This document shows, in pieces, positions 46,440-58,390 of a stretch of DNA of 64,000 nucleotides; position 1 is the stretch's first letter, and every line of letters starts with the position of its first letter. The notes below the pieces were generated by a model. The model saw nothing but the letters and a program-made list of their open reading frames with translations. It made no database searches and was not told the DNA's origin. This DNA comes from Synaphobranchus kaupii (taxonomy: Eukaryota; Chordata; Actinopteri; Anguilliformes; Synaphobranchidae): contig CM056376.1 in NCBI GenBank assembly GCA_029718625.1, positions 80,558,541-80,622,540 on the forward strand, in the 5' to 3' direction. The position numbers were made by a program, and so were the translations under genes.

Positions 46440-48365
46440 TGATTTTCTAGTCTCTCATTGATTACTGTCCAACATTATGACATCCAAGTAACAACGCATT
46501 GCAACGTTTGTGACTTTTATGGGATGTTCCTGGAATGTTCTTTTGTTATTTTGGAGTAACATTCCCCTATACACCGCAGAATATTCCAAAAGTAACGTTT
46601 TATAATGACGTGGCAAGAATGTTTGGGGAATATTAGCAATGTACTCTGGTCTCACAGTAAGGGAACATTAAATCCAAGCATTAGAGAAAACCAAAGGGAA
46701 TGTTTCGACTAACATTCCGAGAACACTCCCTTAATGTTACATAGAATGTTCCTGTAATGTGAAGGGGAAGTTCGACAATCAAGTTTTAGGAATGTTCTGT
46801 GGACTTGAAGGAACTCAGCATTATGACATCCAGGGAATGCATTGCAAAATTTGTGACATTTATGGGATGTTCCTGGAATGTTCTTTTGTTATCTTGGAGT
46901 AACATTCCCATATATTCCCAGAATGTTTCCAAAATAACATTTTGTAATGATGTGGCAAGAATGTATGGGGAATGTTAGAAATGTACTCCAGTCGCACAGT
47001 AAGGGAAAGTTAAATCCAAGCATTAGAGAAACCCAAAGGGAACGTTTCTACTAACAGTCCTAGAATATTCCCCTAATGTTACATAGAATGTTACTCTAAT
47101 GTGAAGGAGAAGTTCCACAAACAAGTTGAAGGAATATTCTGAGGACTTGAGAGGAACACAACATTATGACATCCAGGGAACGCAATGCAATGTTTTTGAC
47201 ATTTATGGGATGTTCCTGGAATGTTCTTTTGTTATCTTGGAGTAACATTCTCCTATATATACACCCCAGAATGTTCCCAAAATAACGTTTTGTAATGACG
47301 TGGCAAGAATGTATGGGGAATGTTAGCAAAGTACTCCGGTCTCACAGTAAGGGAACGTTAAATCCAAGTGTTAGAGAAACCAAAAGGGAACGTTTGGACT
47401 AACATTCCTAGAATATTCCACTTATGTTCCATAGAATGTTCCTGTCATGTTCGTGGAATGTGAAGGAGAAGTTTGACAATCATGTTTTAGGAATGTTCTG
47501 AGGACTTGAAAGGAACTCAACATTATGACATCCAGGGAACGCATTGCTATATTTGTGACATTTATGGGATGTTCCTGGAATGTTCTTTTGTTATCTTGGA
47601 GTAACATTCCCCTATACACCCCAAAATGTTCCCAAAATAACATTTTGTAATGACGTGGCAAGAATGTATGGGGAATTTTAGCAATATACTCCGATCTCAC
47701 AGTAAGGGAACGCTAAATCCAAGCATTAGAGAAACCCAAAGGGAACATTTCGACTAACATTCCTAAAATATTCCACTTATTTTACATAGAATGTTCCTGT
47801 AATGTTTGTGGAATGTGAAAGGGATGTTCGACAATCAAGTTTTAGGAATGTTCTGAGGACTTGAAAGGAACTCAACATTATGACATCCAGGGAATGCATT
47901 GCAACATTTATGACATTTATGGGATGTTCCTGGAATGTTCTTCTGTTATCTTGGAGTAACATTCCCCTATATACCCAGAATGTTTCCAAAATAACATTTT
48001 GTTATGACGTGGCAAGAATGTATGGGGAATGTTAGAAATGTACTCCAGCCTCACAGTAAGGGAAAGTTAAATCCAAGCATTAGAGAAACCCAAAGGTTTC
48101 TACTAACATTCCTAGAATATTCCCCTAATGTTAAATAGAATGTTACTCTAATGTGAAGGAGAAGTTCCACAAACAAGTTGAAGGAATATTCTGAGGACTT
48201 GAGAGGAACACAACATTATGACATCCAGGGAACGCAATGCAACGTTTGTGAAATTTATGGGATGTTCCTGGAATGTTCTTTTGTGATCTTGGAGTAACAT
48301 TCCCCTATACACCCCAGAATGTTCCCAATGTAATGTTCTGCAATGACATTACAGGGCTGTATAGG
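46440..48365. repeat. Right tandem array, about 345-bp units in a three-unit pattern
   Basis: The phrase CATTATGACATCCA recurs at 46473, 46819, 47162, 47521, 47876 and 48214, intervals 338-359. Units 2 and 5 share a variant (ACAAGTTGAAGGAATATTCT at their ends) not found in units 1 and 4, and units 3 and 6 share the start GGGAACGCAATGCAA. The array therefore repeats as blocks of three units, about 1.05 kb. Confidence 0.85.
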
Positions 48366-48390
48366 GAACAAACGTTCCTCGTTACCTGGG

Positions 48391-50535
48391 ATAGTTAATT
48401 AAAATGGCAAAGTGTCGTTTTTGAGTGCAATTGTGTAGCGATCTGTTGCAATGACAATTTAATGGCAATGTGCTGCACAATGGGCTTTAAGTCAATAGTC
48501 ACAGAATTTTTAATATTAAACCAAATGGACAAACTACGATAGGCTACTTGACATGTATGTATGTCATATTTTACATTTCTATGTACCACACCCCAGTGGA
48601 GTCAATGCATTTTAGGGGGTTCTGGTCCTGTGCCATCAACTTATACATATTTTATTATTATATCTGACATTTGGGGAGGGGGTGGGGGTTTGGGTTAAGG
48701 GGTTCAAACCTAACAAACCCATTGGTCTGACAGCAGGGAGCCTGACTGAGCTCGATTCGTATTGCACCTTCTTTCTGTCTTATGCGCGCATGCTTGTTTT
48801 GTGGAAAAGATTGGCATAGGCACCAATGAAAAAACATCTGCAGGTCCTTGAGGACACTGCTCTGCATTCAGCCTGCACTGTACTGTCACGTTTTGGAATG
48901 CTGCTTCCTCTGAATGGCTCGTTGGCCTTCGTCCACATAAATGTTCACAGTGTAAGGGGAATGCATTATTAAGTGGAAGTGAAAAGCAGCAGAAATCCAC
49001 AGGCGTCTTTTGCAAAAGTTTTTTTTTCCTCTCGGCGTGACAAAGATGACAGGATGAAGCCTGTTGAGAGGTTCCTGGATGTGATGCGCCCTCCCAGGAA
49101 GAAGGACACGGGCCAACGAGGGCACTCAAACAGTTGTACAGTCTGAGGCAGTCAGACCGAGGTAGTCAGACCATTTGTTTTGTTTTCAGACTAGCGTGGT
49201 CACAACAGTAGTCTACTACCTTTCCATATTAATAGCCAAGTACATTCAAAACCGAGAAATGACAGTGAAACAAGGTTCTCTGATCAGTACTGTGTTAAGT
49301 GACCTTTTAAAATGGGGAACAATTCAAAGATAAGCAAATGTTATCTTCAATAGAATTTTTTGTCATAGTAAATCAATTGATTGAAGTGATATAGCCTACT
49401 TATTTTTTTCTGCCTGTTTATCAGCATCAGTTCAACAGTTGTATTGCATGGGTTCACTTACATTAGGGGGACGCAGTGGTTTTGGTTGCAAATTAGTCTA
49501 CATGTTAAAACCAAGATTTCAGCCATCAATATCTTTTAGCACCAATTACCAAGCCACTTGGCAGATCAACTCATCTCAGCAATATCTCACCATCAAAGAA
49601 ATATGATTGTGGAAAAGATTTGTTCAGCCGTATTCATATGCTGAAGTAGCCTACGTTAAAAAATTAGCATTAAGATTGAGATTTTTTTCCCCAACAACCT
49701 AGCTCAAATTCTACAACTCTATTCACTAACATAGACATAGCAATATGTCAGGCATGGCATGGACTAATGCTGTTGATGGGTCATATTTCTGTTTATAGTA
49801 CAGTTTATAAAGAAACCTTTATAGATCAACGAAACCAGAAATGAATTGGTCATTGACTTGACCTGGGGCATAAAAATGGCAGCAGCATAGCCTAATGCTA
49901 ATTAAACGTTTTATACTACCGTTAAAGAACCGTCTCCTATGCGCGATATTTCTCCTGAGTCCCATAGAATTTTACTCGCTCTCATTCTCAACTGCCACAG
50001 CACAGAAACTGGCCGTAGGCTACTATTTATTTTTAACCTAAAAGTCCAAAGCGAGTTTTGAATTTTACAATATGGTTTTACATTTTTCTGAATCACAAGA
50101 ACATTTTAGTTTGTCTTTAAAATAGCCAGATATTTCACTGAATAAATAGTTTTGGCAAATATGTAAATCGTACCACCACAACATAGTTGAAGAGTGATAG
50201 TTTTAAGATAACTTATGGCAACATTTTTAACCAATATGGCTCAGTTATATGATCACAACAGTAACAACGAAAGCATGGTCTATCAGCTAAAAATCAATAC
50301 TTAACATATATGTGGAGTTGTTTTCGTTAAAATGCTATGAAAATAATTATGGTAGCCAAATTAAATAGCTAGCTATATCTTCCACTGCTATGTGGCGCTA
50401 GCCAGCTTGGTATATTGGGTAAAAAAGCTACTTAAAACTGCAAGAGCCTGACACCAATGTTTACCAGGGAGAAGTATTGCATACTATCACACAAGCATCA
50501 TGAGGCAATGACTATAATTTTGTAATGGTGTTCAG
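48391..50535. other. Unassigned AT-rich sequence
   Basis: No supported gene. The frame near 48710-49129 (minus) has no recognisable domain. Duplicated GTAGTCAGACC words lie near 49147-49171. Confidence 0.3.
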
Positions 50536-51104
50536 GGTTCAAAGTTAACATTTTTTTGCCACTGGCCCGGTCTGAAACCTACTGGCCCCAAGACTATTTT
50601 TACTGGCCCTCCCTCCAAAAATTCTAATTATCAGCGTTATAACATAAAACCAAAGACTTCTTACTTTACATGTTCAATCCAAGGCATCCTGGCATATATA
50701 TTTTTATGCATAAAAAATACATTTCATATTCATATTTCGTATTTAGGCTATTTCATGACATTTTAAAATCTATTCTAAAAATAAAAAAGGGGCCGGTTGC
50801 ACCAGCTGTGCATAAGTATGAACTAAGCCTAGTTGTAACTTAAATCTCTACTAAGTTACAACTTGCACACTACTAAAGTAAAACATGTTGCATCATAAAA
50901 CATACATGTAGTTAGAACGTAACCTACGTTGCCTATTTAAATATTAAGCATTACGCGCAAGTCATTGACCAGGAATAATGGCGTATTTAATGTTTCAATT
51001 GAAGACCGATTTGAATATATTGACAAATTGCTTTAAAACTATGAACCTCTATGAACACTATGAACACATTTTGCGATATAGACTACACCCTCCCGACTTT
51101 GACG
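50536..51104. other. Sequence with repeated ACTGGCCC words, then unassigned
   Basis: Between 50550 and 50615 the word ACTGGCCC or ACTGGCCCT occurs three times. Similar words recur on the same strand at 58410-58475, beyond the L2 and hAT insertions. The remainder includes a MITE-like phrase, GGTTGCACCAGCTGTGCATA, at 50795-50814. Confidence 0.35.
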
Positions 51105-53632
51105 ACGACGTTGATATTCCCAGAGGACGACGCCCCGCTGATCCTCCTGGGAGACTTCAACATCCATCTAGATGCCTCCCAGTCTGCAGCCTTCCTACCA
51201 CTTCTCCGCTCCTTTGACCTCACCCTCCAACCCCCCCCCCCCCCCCCCCCCCCCCCCTCCCACAAGGCTGGCAACCTCCTAGACCTGGTCTTCCAGAGGA
51301 ACAGCCCCTGCTCTGATCTCACTGTTACCCCTCTCCATACCGCTGATCACCACTTCATTTCTTTCTCTCTTCCTCTTGTTCCACACCGCCCCCCCCACCC
51401 CCACTGTCTCTGTCCGCCGTAACCTCTGCTCCCTCTCACCCTCCTCTCTTGCTCCCTGTGTCACTGCTTCCCTCCCCCCTCTCAAACCCTTCTCTCAACT
51501 CCCCATCGACTCTGTATCCGACACCCTGCTCACAGCTCTCTCCACATCACTTAACTCTCTCTGCCCTCTTGTCTCTAGGCCCACACGCCCATCTCCTCCC
51601 TGCCCGTGGATGTCCGATGCCCTGCGCACCTCCAGGGCCGGTCTTCGCGCAGCAGAGAGGATGTGGAGGAAATCCAGAGACGCATCAGACCTCTCCTCCT
51701 ACCAGTCTCTCCTAGCGGCGTTCTCTACAGCAGTCACCGCTGCCAAGGTAACTTACTATCATACTAAAATTCACAAATACAGTTCTAACCCCCGTCAATT
51801 GTTCTCCATCTTCTCCTCTCTCCTCAGCAAACCCCCTCCTGCTCCTCAATCCTCGTTCACTGCAGACGACTTCGCAGATTTCTTTGATGAGAAGATCGCA
51901 GACATCTGCAGCTCCTTCAGCCCCTCAGCCCCTCTCTCTATGCCTCCCCCCTGTTTCCCCACTCTCCCTCCCCTCACGGACACTGTTTTCCACTCTCCTC
52001 CTCTCTCTACCCCTTCCGTGCCCACCCCCCCCTGCTTCTCCACCTTTTCTCCCCTGTCTGATACCGATGTATCCCATCTCCTACTCTCCCATCGTCCCAC
52101 TACCTGTGCCCTCGACCCTATCCCTTCATCTCTCCTCCAGGCAATGACCCCAGATATCCTCCCATTTGTGACCTCCCTGGTGAACTCCTCCCTGACCTCT
52201 GGCTGCTTCCCCTCATCCTTCAAGAGAGCCCACATCACCCCGATCCTGAAAAAACCCACGCTGGACCCCTCCAACATCCAAAACTACAGACCGGTATCTC
52301 TTCTTCCTTTTCTTTCCAAAACTATTGAACGTGCTGTTTGTAACCAACTGTCTTCTTTCCTTACCCAGAACAACCTACTAGACCCCCACCAGTCCGGCTT
52401 CAGACCTGGCCACTCAACGGAGACCGCACTCCTCTCCGTCAGCGAGATGCTTCACGCAGCTCGGGCAGCCTCCCTCTCCTCTGTGCTAATACTCCTAGAC
52501 CTCTCTGCCGCCTTCGACACTGTAGATCACTCCATCCTCCTGTCGTCCCTGTCTGCAGCGGGGATCGGCGGCTCAGCCCTGGCCTGGATTGAGTCCTACC
52601 TCTCGGAGCGCTCCTCCCAAGTTGCCTGGGCTGGTAAAGTATCGGCACCCCCGTCCCCTTACCACAGGAGTCCCCCAGGGCTCAGTCCTTGGTCCCCTCC
52701 TTTTCTCCACCTACACAAAATCCCTTGGCCTTGTTATCACTGCTCATGGTCGTTCTTACCACTGCTATGCTGACGATACTCAACTCTTTCTCTCCTTCTC
52801 ACCCTCTGACACTCAGGTGTCAGCCTGCATCTCCGCTTGCCTGAGAGACATCCAGAGCTGGATGGACAACCACCATCTCAAGCTCAATCCAGGCAAGACT
52901 GAGCTCATCTACATTCCTGCTCTAACCTCTCCCCCTCTCAATCTCTCCATTTCCCTAGGGGACACTCCAATGACCCCAACGCCCTGTGCCAGGAACCTCA
53001 GAGAGGTGATGGAAAACAGGCTGTCCCTCTCCGAGAACATCGCAGTGGTAACCTGGGCGTGCAGGTTCTTCCTGTACAACATCAAGGTAATCCGTCCCTT
53101 CCTCACCACCCACTCAACCCAGCTCCTGGTCCAAGCGATGGTGCTGTCCCGCCTGGACTATTGCAACTCTCTCCTGGCTGGCCTGCCAGCATTGGCCATT
53201 AGACCCCTTCAACTTATCCAGAATGCAGCAGCGCGTCAACCTCCCCCGACACTCCCATGTCACCCCCCCTGCTCATTGACCTCCACTGGCTACCTGTGAC
53301 GGCTCACATCAAATTCAAAACATTGGTGCTCGCCTTCCAGGCAGTCCGAGGATCAGCTCCTCCATACCTCCAAAAGCTCATCAGACCCTACACACCTACC
53401 AGATCCCTGCGTTCTGCCTCCTCAGGACGACTGGTACCCCCCCCCCCCCCCCCCCCCCCCCACACTTCACACTAGCACCCGGTCTCAACGTCTGTCTGTC
53501 CTGGCCCCACGGTGCTGGAATGAGCTCCCCTTGGAGGTCAGACCAACAGAAAGTCTGACCACCTTCAAGCGCAGATTGAAGACTCACCTCTTCAAGCTGC
53601 ACCTCTCTCCACCCCTCCCTACCTCCTTGTGA
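51105..53632 (+). pseudogene. L2 ORF2, 5'-truncated with several frameshifts
   Basis: The first frame has PLILLGDFNIHLDASQSAAF and LHTADHHFISF, the second half of the endonuclease. After a shift near 51390 a 465-codon frame runs through SLNSLCPLVSRPTRPSPP, YRPVSLLPFLSKTIERAV, HQSGFRPGHSTETALL and LLDLSAAFDTVDHSILL. Another shift near 52650 leads to TGVPQGSVLGPLLFSTYT and catalytic CYADDTQLFLSF near 52762-52797. Further breaks follow near 53240 and at the C run at 53437, before RCWNELPLEVRP and LKTHLFKLHL at the end. The enzyme would make the nick and copy LINE RNA; this copy cannot. Confidence 0.9.
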
Positions 53633-53928
53633 CCTCCCTTGATTGTGTTTTATGAATCCTTGTTTAAGTGGTTCAAGCTTCTAGTTTAATGCTTGTAAGG
53701 TTACTTATTGGCTTACTGTTGTACACGCCAATCATCGATATTGTGTGGTTACCCCCCCCCCCCCCCCCCCCCCCCCAAAATAAAATAAAATAAATAAATC
53801 ATACTGACTGCGCCTGGTACTTGAACTCGTATTTACCTTTTAGGGTCGTTTTAACGCACTTCTTCCTAGTTCGAAAATGCACTAATGTACGTCGCTCTGG
53901 ATAAGAGCGTCTGCCAAATGACTATAAT
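51105..53928 (+). mobile_element. 5'-truncated L2 LINE
   Basis: Coding similarity begins within the endonuclease domain at about 51105 and ends with the L2 tail, GTACGTCGCTCTGGATAAGA then GCGTCTGCCAAATG at 53888-53920. Three long C runs break it: 51231-51257, 53437-53461 and 53752-53776. It belongs to a different L2 subfamily from the copy at 33889-37459 judging by many residue differences. The 5' junction is approximate. Confidence 0.88.
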
Positions 53929-54279
53929 CAGTGGCGCCCCCAGCTGTATGCAGAGTATGCAGTCTGCGTACCTTAGCAACAACAGCAAAATTAGTATTTC
54001 CATCAAAACTGACGTGAATTGTCAAAGTCTCTGCGTCTCTGTTTCTACGATGTTGAGGAATGATATTTGCTTATTGTCTTAGTTGTATTGCCTGGTTATT
54101 GTATTTTCCAAGTTTAGCATATTTCAAACATTTGAAAGTGATTGGAAGACACAGTTGAAAGTGATTGGAGGATCACCATCCCGCCGTTAACACCGTTGAA
54201 AGTGATTGGAGGATCACCTTTTTCTTTAGACCGGGAAAAGTTTAGAGTTGCCTTTTTACTTGTCAGTCAAGATAACTAA

Positions 54280-54466
54280 CTTAAACGAATACTTCATAGC
54301 ATACTGAAAGTCCTTCTTACGATGCCCGTGTCTACTGCTTCGGTCGAGCGCTCATTCAGCTGTTTGAGACGTCTGAAAACCTACCTACGGAACAGCATGA
54401 CAGACGCGATTGGGGATTATGAACATTCACAATGACTTTGAAATCAACACAGAGCGGCCGGGTGCT
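54280..54466 (+). pseudogene. hAT transposase, carboxyl-terminal dimerisation domain
   Basis: The frame from 54280 reads SILKVLLTMPVSTASVERSF then SCLRRLKTYLRNSMTDAI up to a stop at 54433. The pattern PVSTAxxERSFSxLRRLKTYLR is the hAT dimerisation region near the end of hAT transposases. After a shift, MNIHNDFEINTERPGA from 54419 gives the expected last residues and a stop at 54467. Nothing of the catalytic domain is readable upstream, so the gene is a remnant. Confidence 0.85.
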
Positions 54467-54515
54467 TAGGGAATTTGACGCAACCAGGACAAGGAGGGTC
54501 AATCTCACATTCTAA

Positions 54516-55352
54516 AGCCCTATTCGGACGGGATACGTTTTCAGGACAGTGTCTGTAAAGTAATTATTACCACAGGACGTCTGTAATGTTTAATGGCCGA
54601 TTCGGACGGGATAAAGTAGCTATCTCCGTAAGCAGCGTCTACAATTACAGATATGGGAGTGTCTACTCGATGTTGTCGTCACACCGAAAATGTTCCCCAC
54701 GAGTCATACAACGTTACACATCCTATCTTCACTGCAAACTGAGCCGCCAAAAAAAACTACGTGGAGACAATGATGGCATGGCAAACATGTCCACAAAAAG
54801 CGCGAGGAATCCTGCAATTACACGGTACACCTCTTTATTAACGTTAGCTTGAAAAGAAACAGTGTTAGGCCATAACATGTATGTAAGGCTATAGCTAGGC
54901 TACAATAGCTTACCTAAAACGGCCACAAGCGTTGCCCCACTGTAGCCTACTTTTTAGCCTGTTTTTTTTTTTTTTGCTCTCTGTCTTCTTATTTAATGTA
55001 GCGTTACATTCATTTAGAGGTCGGTAAATAGTTGGACCGAAGAGAGCACAACCAAAGGCGTCCTCGAGTGCTTACGTGAAAAACCAGTAGAAAAGACTGG
55101 GGAAAAACTAATTTATCACAGGAAATAACAGAATTTTACCGGACATGTCAATTCGCACGGGATAAGCTTTAACCCTGGGGTAATTTTTACAGGACATTTA
55201 ATAGTAGGTAAAAGACTCCGGAATCTTTACTGTGCGGGAGCGCGCAGTCCGTAAAAGTTACAGATATGGGAACTAAAATAGCGGAGCTCTTCCAGTAATG
55301 ATTACATTATCCCACCTCCCCCTGTAAAAACTTATCCCGTCCGAATAGGGCT
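54516..55352. mobile_element. Harbinger-like non-autonomous element, 837 bp
   Basis: Inverted ends AGCCCTATTCGGACGGGATA at 54516-54535 and the exact reverse complement ending at 55352 are flanked by TAA on both sides (54513-54515 and 55353-55355). The three-base TWA duplication fits PIF/Harbinger. The interior repeats the phrase TTACAGATATGGGA near both ends (about 54644 and 55259) and has no transposase frame. It sits inside the outer hAT element just after the transposase remnant. Confidence 0.8.
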
Positions 55353-55818
55353 TAAGGGTAAGATGCTATTTATTTTTATGCAGTGATTGAGGCAACATGT
55401 TCTTTTATTTGCAGTGGTGTGTTTTCTTTCTTTCTTTCTTTGTGTTAACATTAACTGTGCTGTAAGTCGCGTAACAGCTTGTTGCGCGCAACATTTCCAT
55501 TCGATTGTGAGGTCTCTCCGGTTTTCCTGATGAAAGATCAGGCTACTGTAAGTCACGTAACATCTTTTTGCGCGCAACATTTCCATTCTATTGTGTATTA
55601 AGTCTCTCCGGTTTTGCTGATGAAAGATCCGACTTTAACGTAGGCTGGGCCTACTCCTACGTTAGAACTTCCTGTAATATGCGACCCTATGAGTGCAAAA
55701 TATATCGGTAAATTACATTGTAACGTTAGTCCTAAGTAGTGGCTTTGTTTTCATGTAGCCTATGGCTTGGCCTCCTCTGTTGCGTACCCCGGGAAGAAAT
55801 CCTGCGGGCGCCCCTGAC

Positions 55819-57592
55819 CAGGGCCGGCCCTAGCCTTTTAGTAGCCCTAGGCAAGATGTGTAGATGGTGCCCCCCACCGCCCCTTGTCACCTCGCACTCA
55901 ATTTTCCGAATTGTCGCGTACTTAACAGCTTTTTTTTACTTAATACCAATCAATAGTAAGCAAGTGCGCTGATTCGGACATGGTCAACAAGGAACAACAA
56001 GGAATCCTTATGGGAGAATAAATATCACCCCAAATTACTGAAATGCAGGGCTATTTGTAGACTGCTTTGATTGGGGGTCATCAAGAGATGTTGGTGGGGC
56101 AGAAGGGGGAACAAAGTAGTGGGGGGTCTGGGGGTCCTCCCCCAGAACATTTTGAGCATTTTTAAAAACTAATTTCCTGCATTTCTACACAACCTTACAC
56201 GGGGCATTTTCTAAAATATAATGTTTTATTTATGAACATTTCGGAGAAGATATATGTAGCCGCTATATAGGTGAGATTTGAGATGCTTTCATATAAAGCT
56301 AAAGCCATGGTAGGCTTATCAGTACATTAGTGGAGAACATAATTTTAAACCCCCCCCCCCCCTTATAGGAGCACAATTTTATTTATGCCCAATAATAGCA
56401 AATCATTATCTAATCTTATATGGAAACAAGTATATATATTAAAGATGAGCTATAGTCCTTCATCATTTCAGTCTCTTTGTGCTATTTATTATTTACATGT
56501 GAAACTAAGATACTGTAATTGGCTCATCATTTTCATTTGTATTTTAGAATCTTGTGTTTTGATCAAGTTTATTTTCTCATGTACTTACCACCCATTCTTA
56601 GAGGACATACAGTATTTTCACTAACTATAATATCGTGTTTTCTGCGGAAAGAAACAGAAACTGATGTTGTGATCTCATGTAGCGTGCAGGAATGTGTATA
56701 CAGTTAAAAGTAGGATTGTGAATCACAGAACTAAAAAAAAAGTGTTGTAATATACAAGTGTTGTAATGTAAAACACGTAGCTAGCTACAAATTCATCCAT
56801 GTCAAGAGCTGACGTAATGGCCTTATCATGAGCAAGTCTTTCTTTCGCCCGTGTAAGATGATGCGGCGGAAGGGGGTTAAGACGCAATATCAGAGTTATA
56901 TGATATCACTCTATTTCCTAATGAAGGTAATGTGATTATTACGTTTGTGCTTTTAATAAAAAAATTTAAAACAAATCTACTCGCTGTAGTTCGCTACTTG
57001 GCTATACCCCCATGACGTGTCTGTACTGCACCATGAGCCACATCTGGACTTCTGATTTTATTTTTTTTTAAATATAGTGATTTAAAAAAACCTAGCCTAC
57101 CGTTAGTTGAGTGTACCGTTAGCTTACATCCTAGCTAGCTAGGTAGTTTTATACCTTTGAGTGTTAATAAACACACAGTCATTAGACTTACCTCTGTATT
57201 TTCCTCCTACTCCTTTTTTCTTTTTATCCCGAGCACCAGAAGTCTTGGTGTTGAATCTTCATGTTGAAAACCGACCGTTCTAATTTCGAAATCGAAACGG
57301 ATCCCCTGACTCTGCCCTCCAATCACAGTGCTGCTGTGAGAACAGCTGGGCAAAACCAAAAAACTATGGAGGGGGGCCACTAACTTTTATTTATCAAATT
57401 TTCAAAACATACAAATTTTTATCTGGGGGGGGGGGGGGGTGTCCAACTTTTTAATATTTTGTATTCTATGAAATATATATAAATATATCCCCCCACAAAA
57501 AATAAATAAAACAATCTTGGCTTGGGCGCCCCCTGGCATTATGGCGCCCTAGGCGACCGCCTATACCCGCCTATGCTTAGGACCCGGCCCTG
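55819..57592. mobile_element. Inner hAT non-autonomous element, 1774 bp
   Basis: The 8-bp duplication CCCCTGAC lies at 55811-55818 and 57593-57600. Ends are CAGGGCCGGCCCTAGCC at 55819 and, inverted, CAGGGCCGGGTCC at 57592; GGCGCCCTAGGC-type words follow inside the right end. CAGGGCCGGCCCTAG is a familiar fish hAT terminus. No transposase frame is seen. A 13-base C run (56350-56362) and a 15-base G run (57425-57439) occur inside. The insertion point lies exactly at the right end of the outer hAT. Confidence 0.88.
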
Positions 57593-57606
57593 CCCCTGAC
57601 TATAAT

Positions 57607-58390
57607 TTACTAGTTAGTTTACAACTAGTGAGCTACTAAATCTGGTAGGACAATGTGTCCTAATGTACAGTCACACAAAAATTAGGCCAATTTAATTGAT
57701 CCAATAAAAAAATGTAAACAGGAAATAACGTTGCAACTAGGATACCTTGGTGATGTAAATTTGTTATGGAGGCTATCACTTGACGGACGCACTATTATTA
57801 GGAAGTTACTTAATGCTGCTCTTTTTTTTTTGGGAAAGCTAGTTAGCTATTGTTACAGTAGTTGTTTGAGACTGTGTGCCAACTTCTGTTCGCGAATCCA
57901 CCTTAGTGGCCACTGTGACATGATCAAGCAGTTAGTTAACATTATTGTCGTTAAAGTGATCCGTTCCTATCAGTTTTGTGCTGGAGGTCAGCCGCTAGCA
58001 TGTCTGTTAATGTCATTAGTCTATGTCCTTGAAATGCACTTTTGTCCATTTTAGCCAGGAACTTACGACAGACGACACAGTGTATCTGCGTTCCATCGAA
58101 GTCGACCCAGATAATTTTTTTTCCCATTGAGGTAGAAATATTGTGGAAATGTGCGCTTTCGTCGGAGCTTGTAGTTTTCCTTCGCTGCCATCTTCACTGT
58201 GGCTTGCGCGACTGATGTTTGAGTGAAGTGTGAAGGCCAGACGTCACATCATTACACAACTCTTGATTGGCCAACAGCGTATGCCAAGAGGTGCAAGGGG
58301 AGGGCTTGTGCCAGATAACAAGAACACTGGAGGATTCTGAGTTAATAACTTATAATGTTATAATGCGATGATCTTTTTTTTTTTTTTTAC
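57607..58390. other. Unassigned sequence right of the nested hATs
   Basis: No supported gene. The 107-codon frame at 57731-58054 shows no domain I recognise. This should be the right flank of the L2 and hAT insertions. Confidence 0.3.

Larger units (their letters stand above)
42063..48390. mobile_element. 6.3-kb inverted-array element of unknown family
   Basis: The outer ends are similar inverted copies: CCCAGCTAACGA at 42063-42074 and TCGTTACCTGGG at 48379-48390. Just inside each end lies a tandem array, and the two arrays share reversed phrases (AACATTCTAGGAGCATTCCA on the left; the reverse complement of the right array reads AACATTCCAGGAACATCCCA). The middle carries tRNA-like modules and a second, inner inverted repeat. 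I see no transposase frame. The target duplication is not clear, so mobile status is inferred from symmetry. Confidence 0.6.
53929..57598 (+). mobile_element. Outer hAT transposon, interrupted by two younger elements
   Basis: The 8-bp duplication ACTATAAT lies at 53921-53928 and 57599-57606. Ends are CAGTGGCGCCCCCAG at 53929 and, inverted, CAGGGGCGCCCGCAG, whose last bases now lie beyond the inner element. Eight-base duplications and CA..TG ends are hAT hallmarks, and a hAT transposase end is present at 54280-54466. Subtracting the inner hAT and its duplication leaves about 1.9 kb. It inserted at the 3' tail of the L2. Confidence 0.85.

Noticed and set aside
48710..49129. 139-codon minus-strand frame as a host gene
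   Set aside because: No recognisable motif, no splice context and overlapping alternative frames of similar length.
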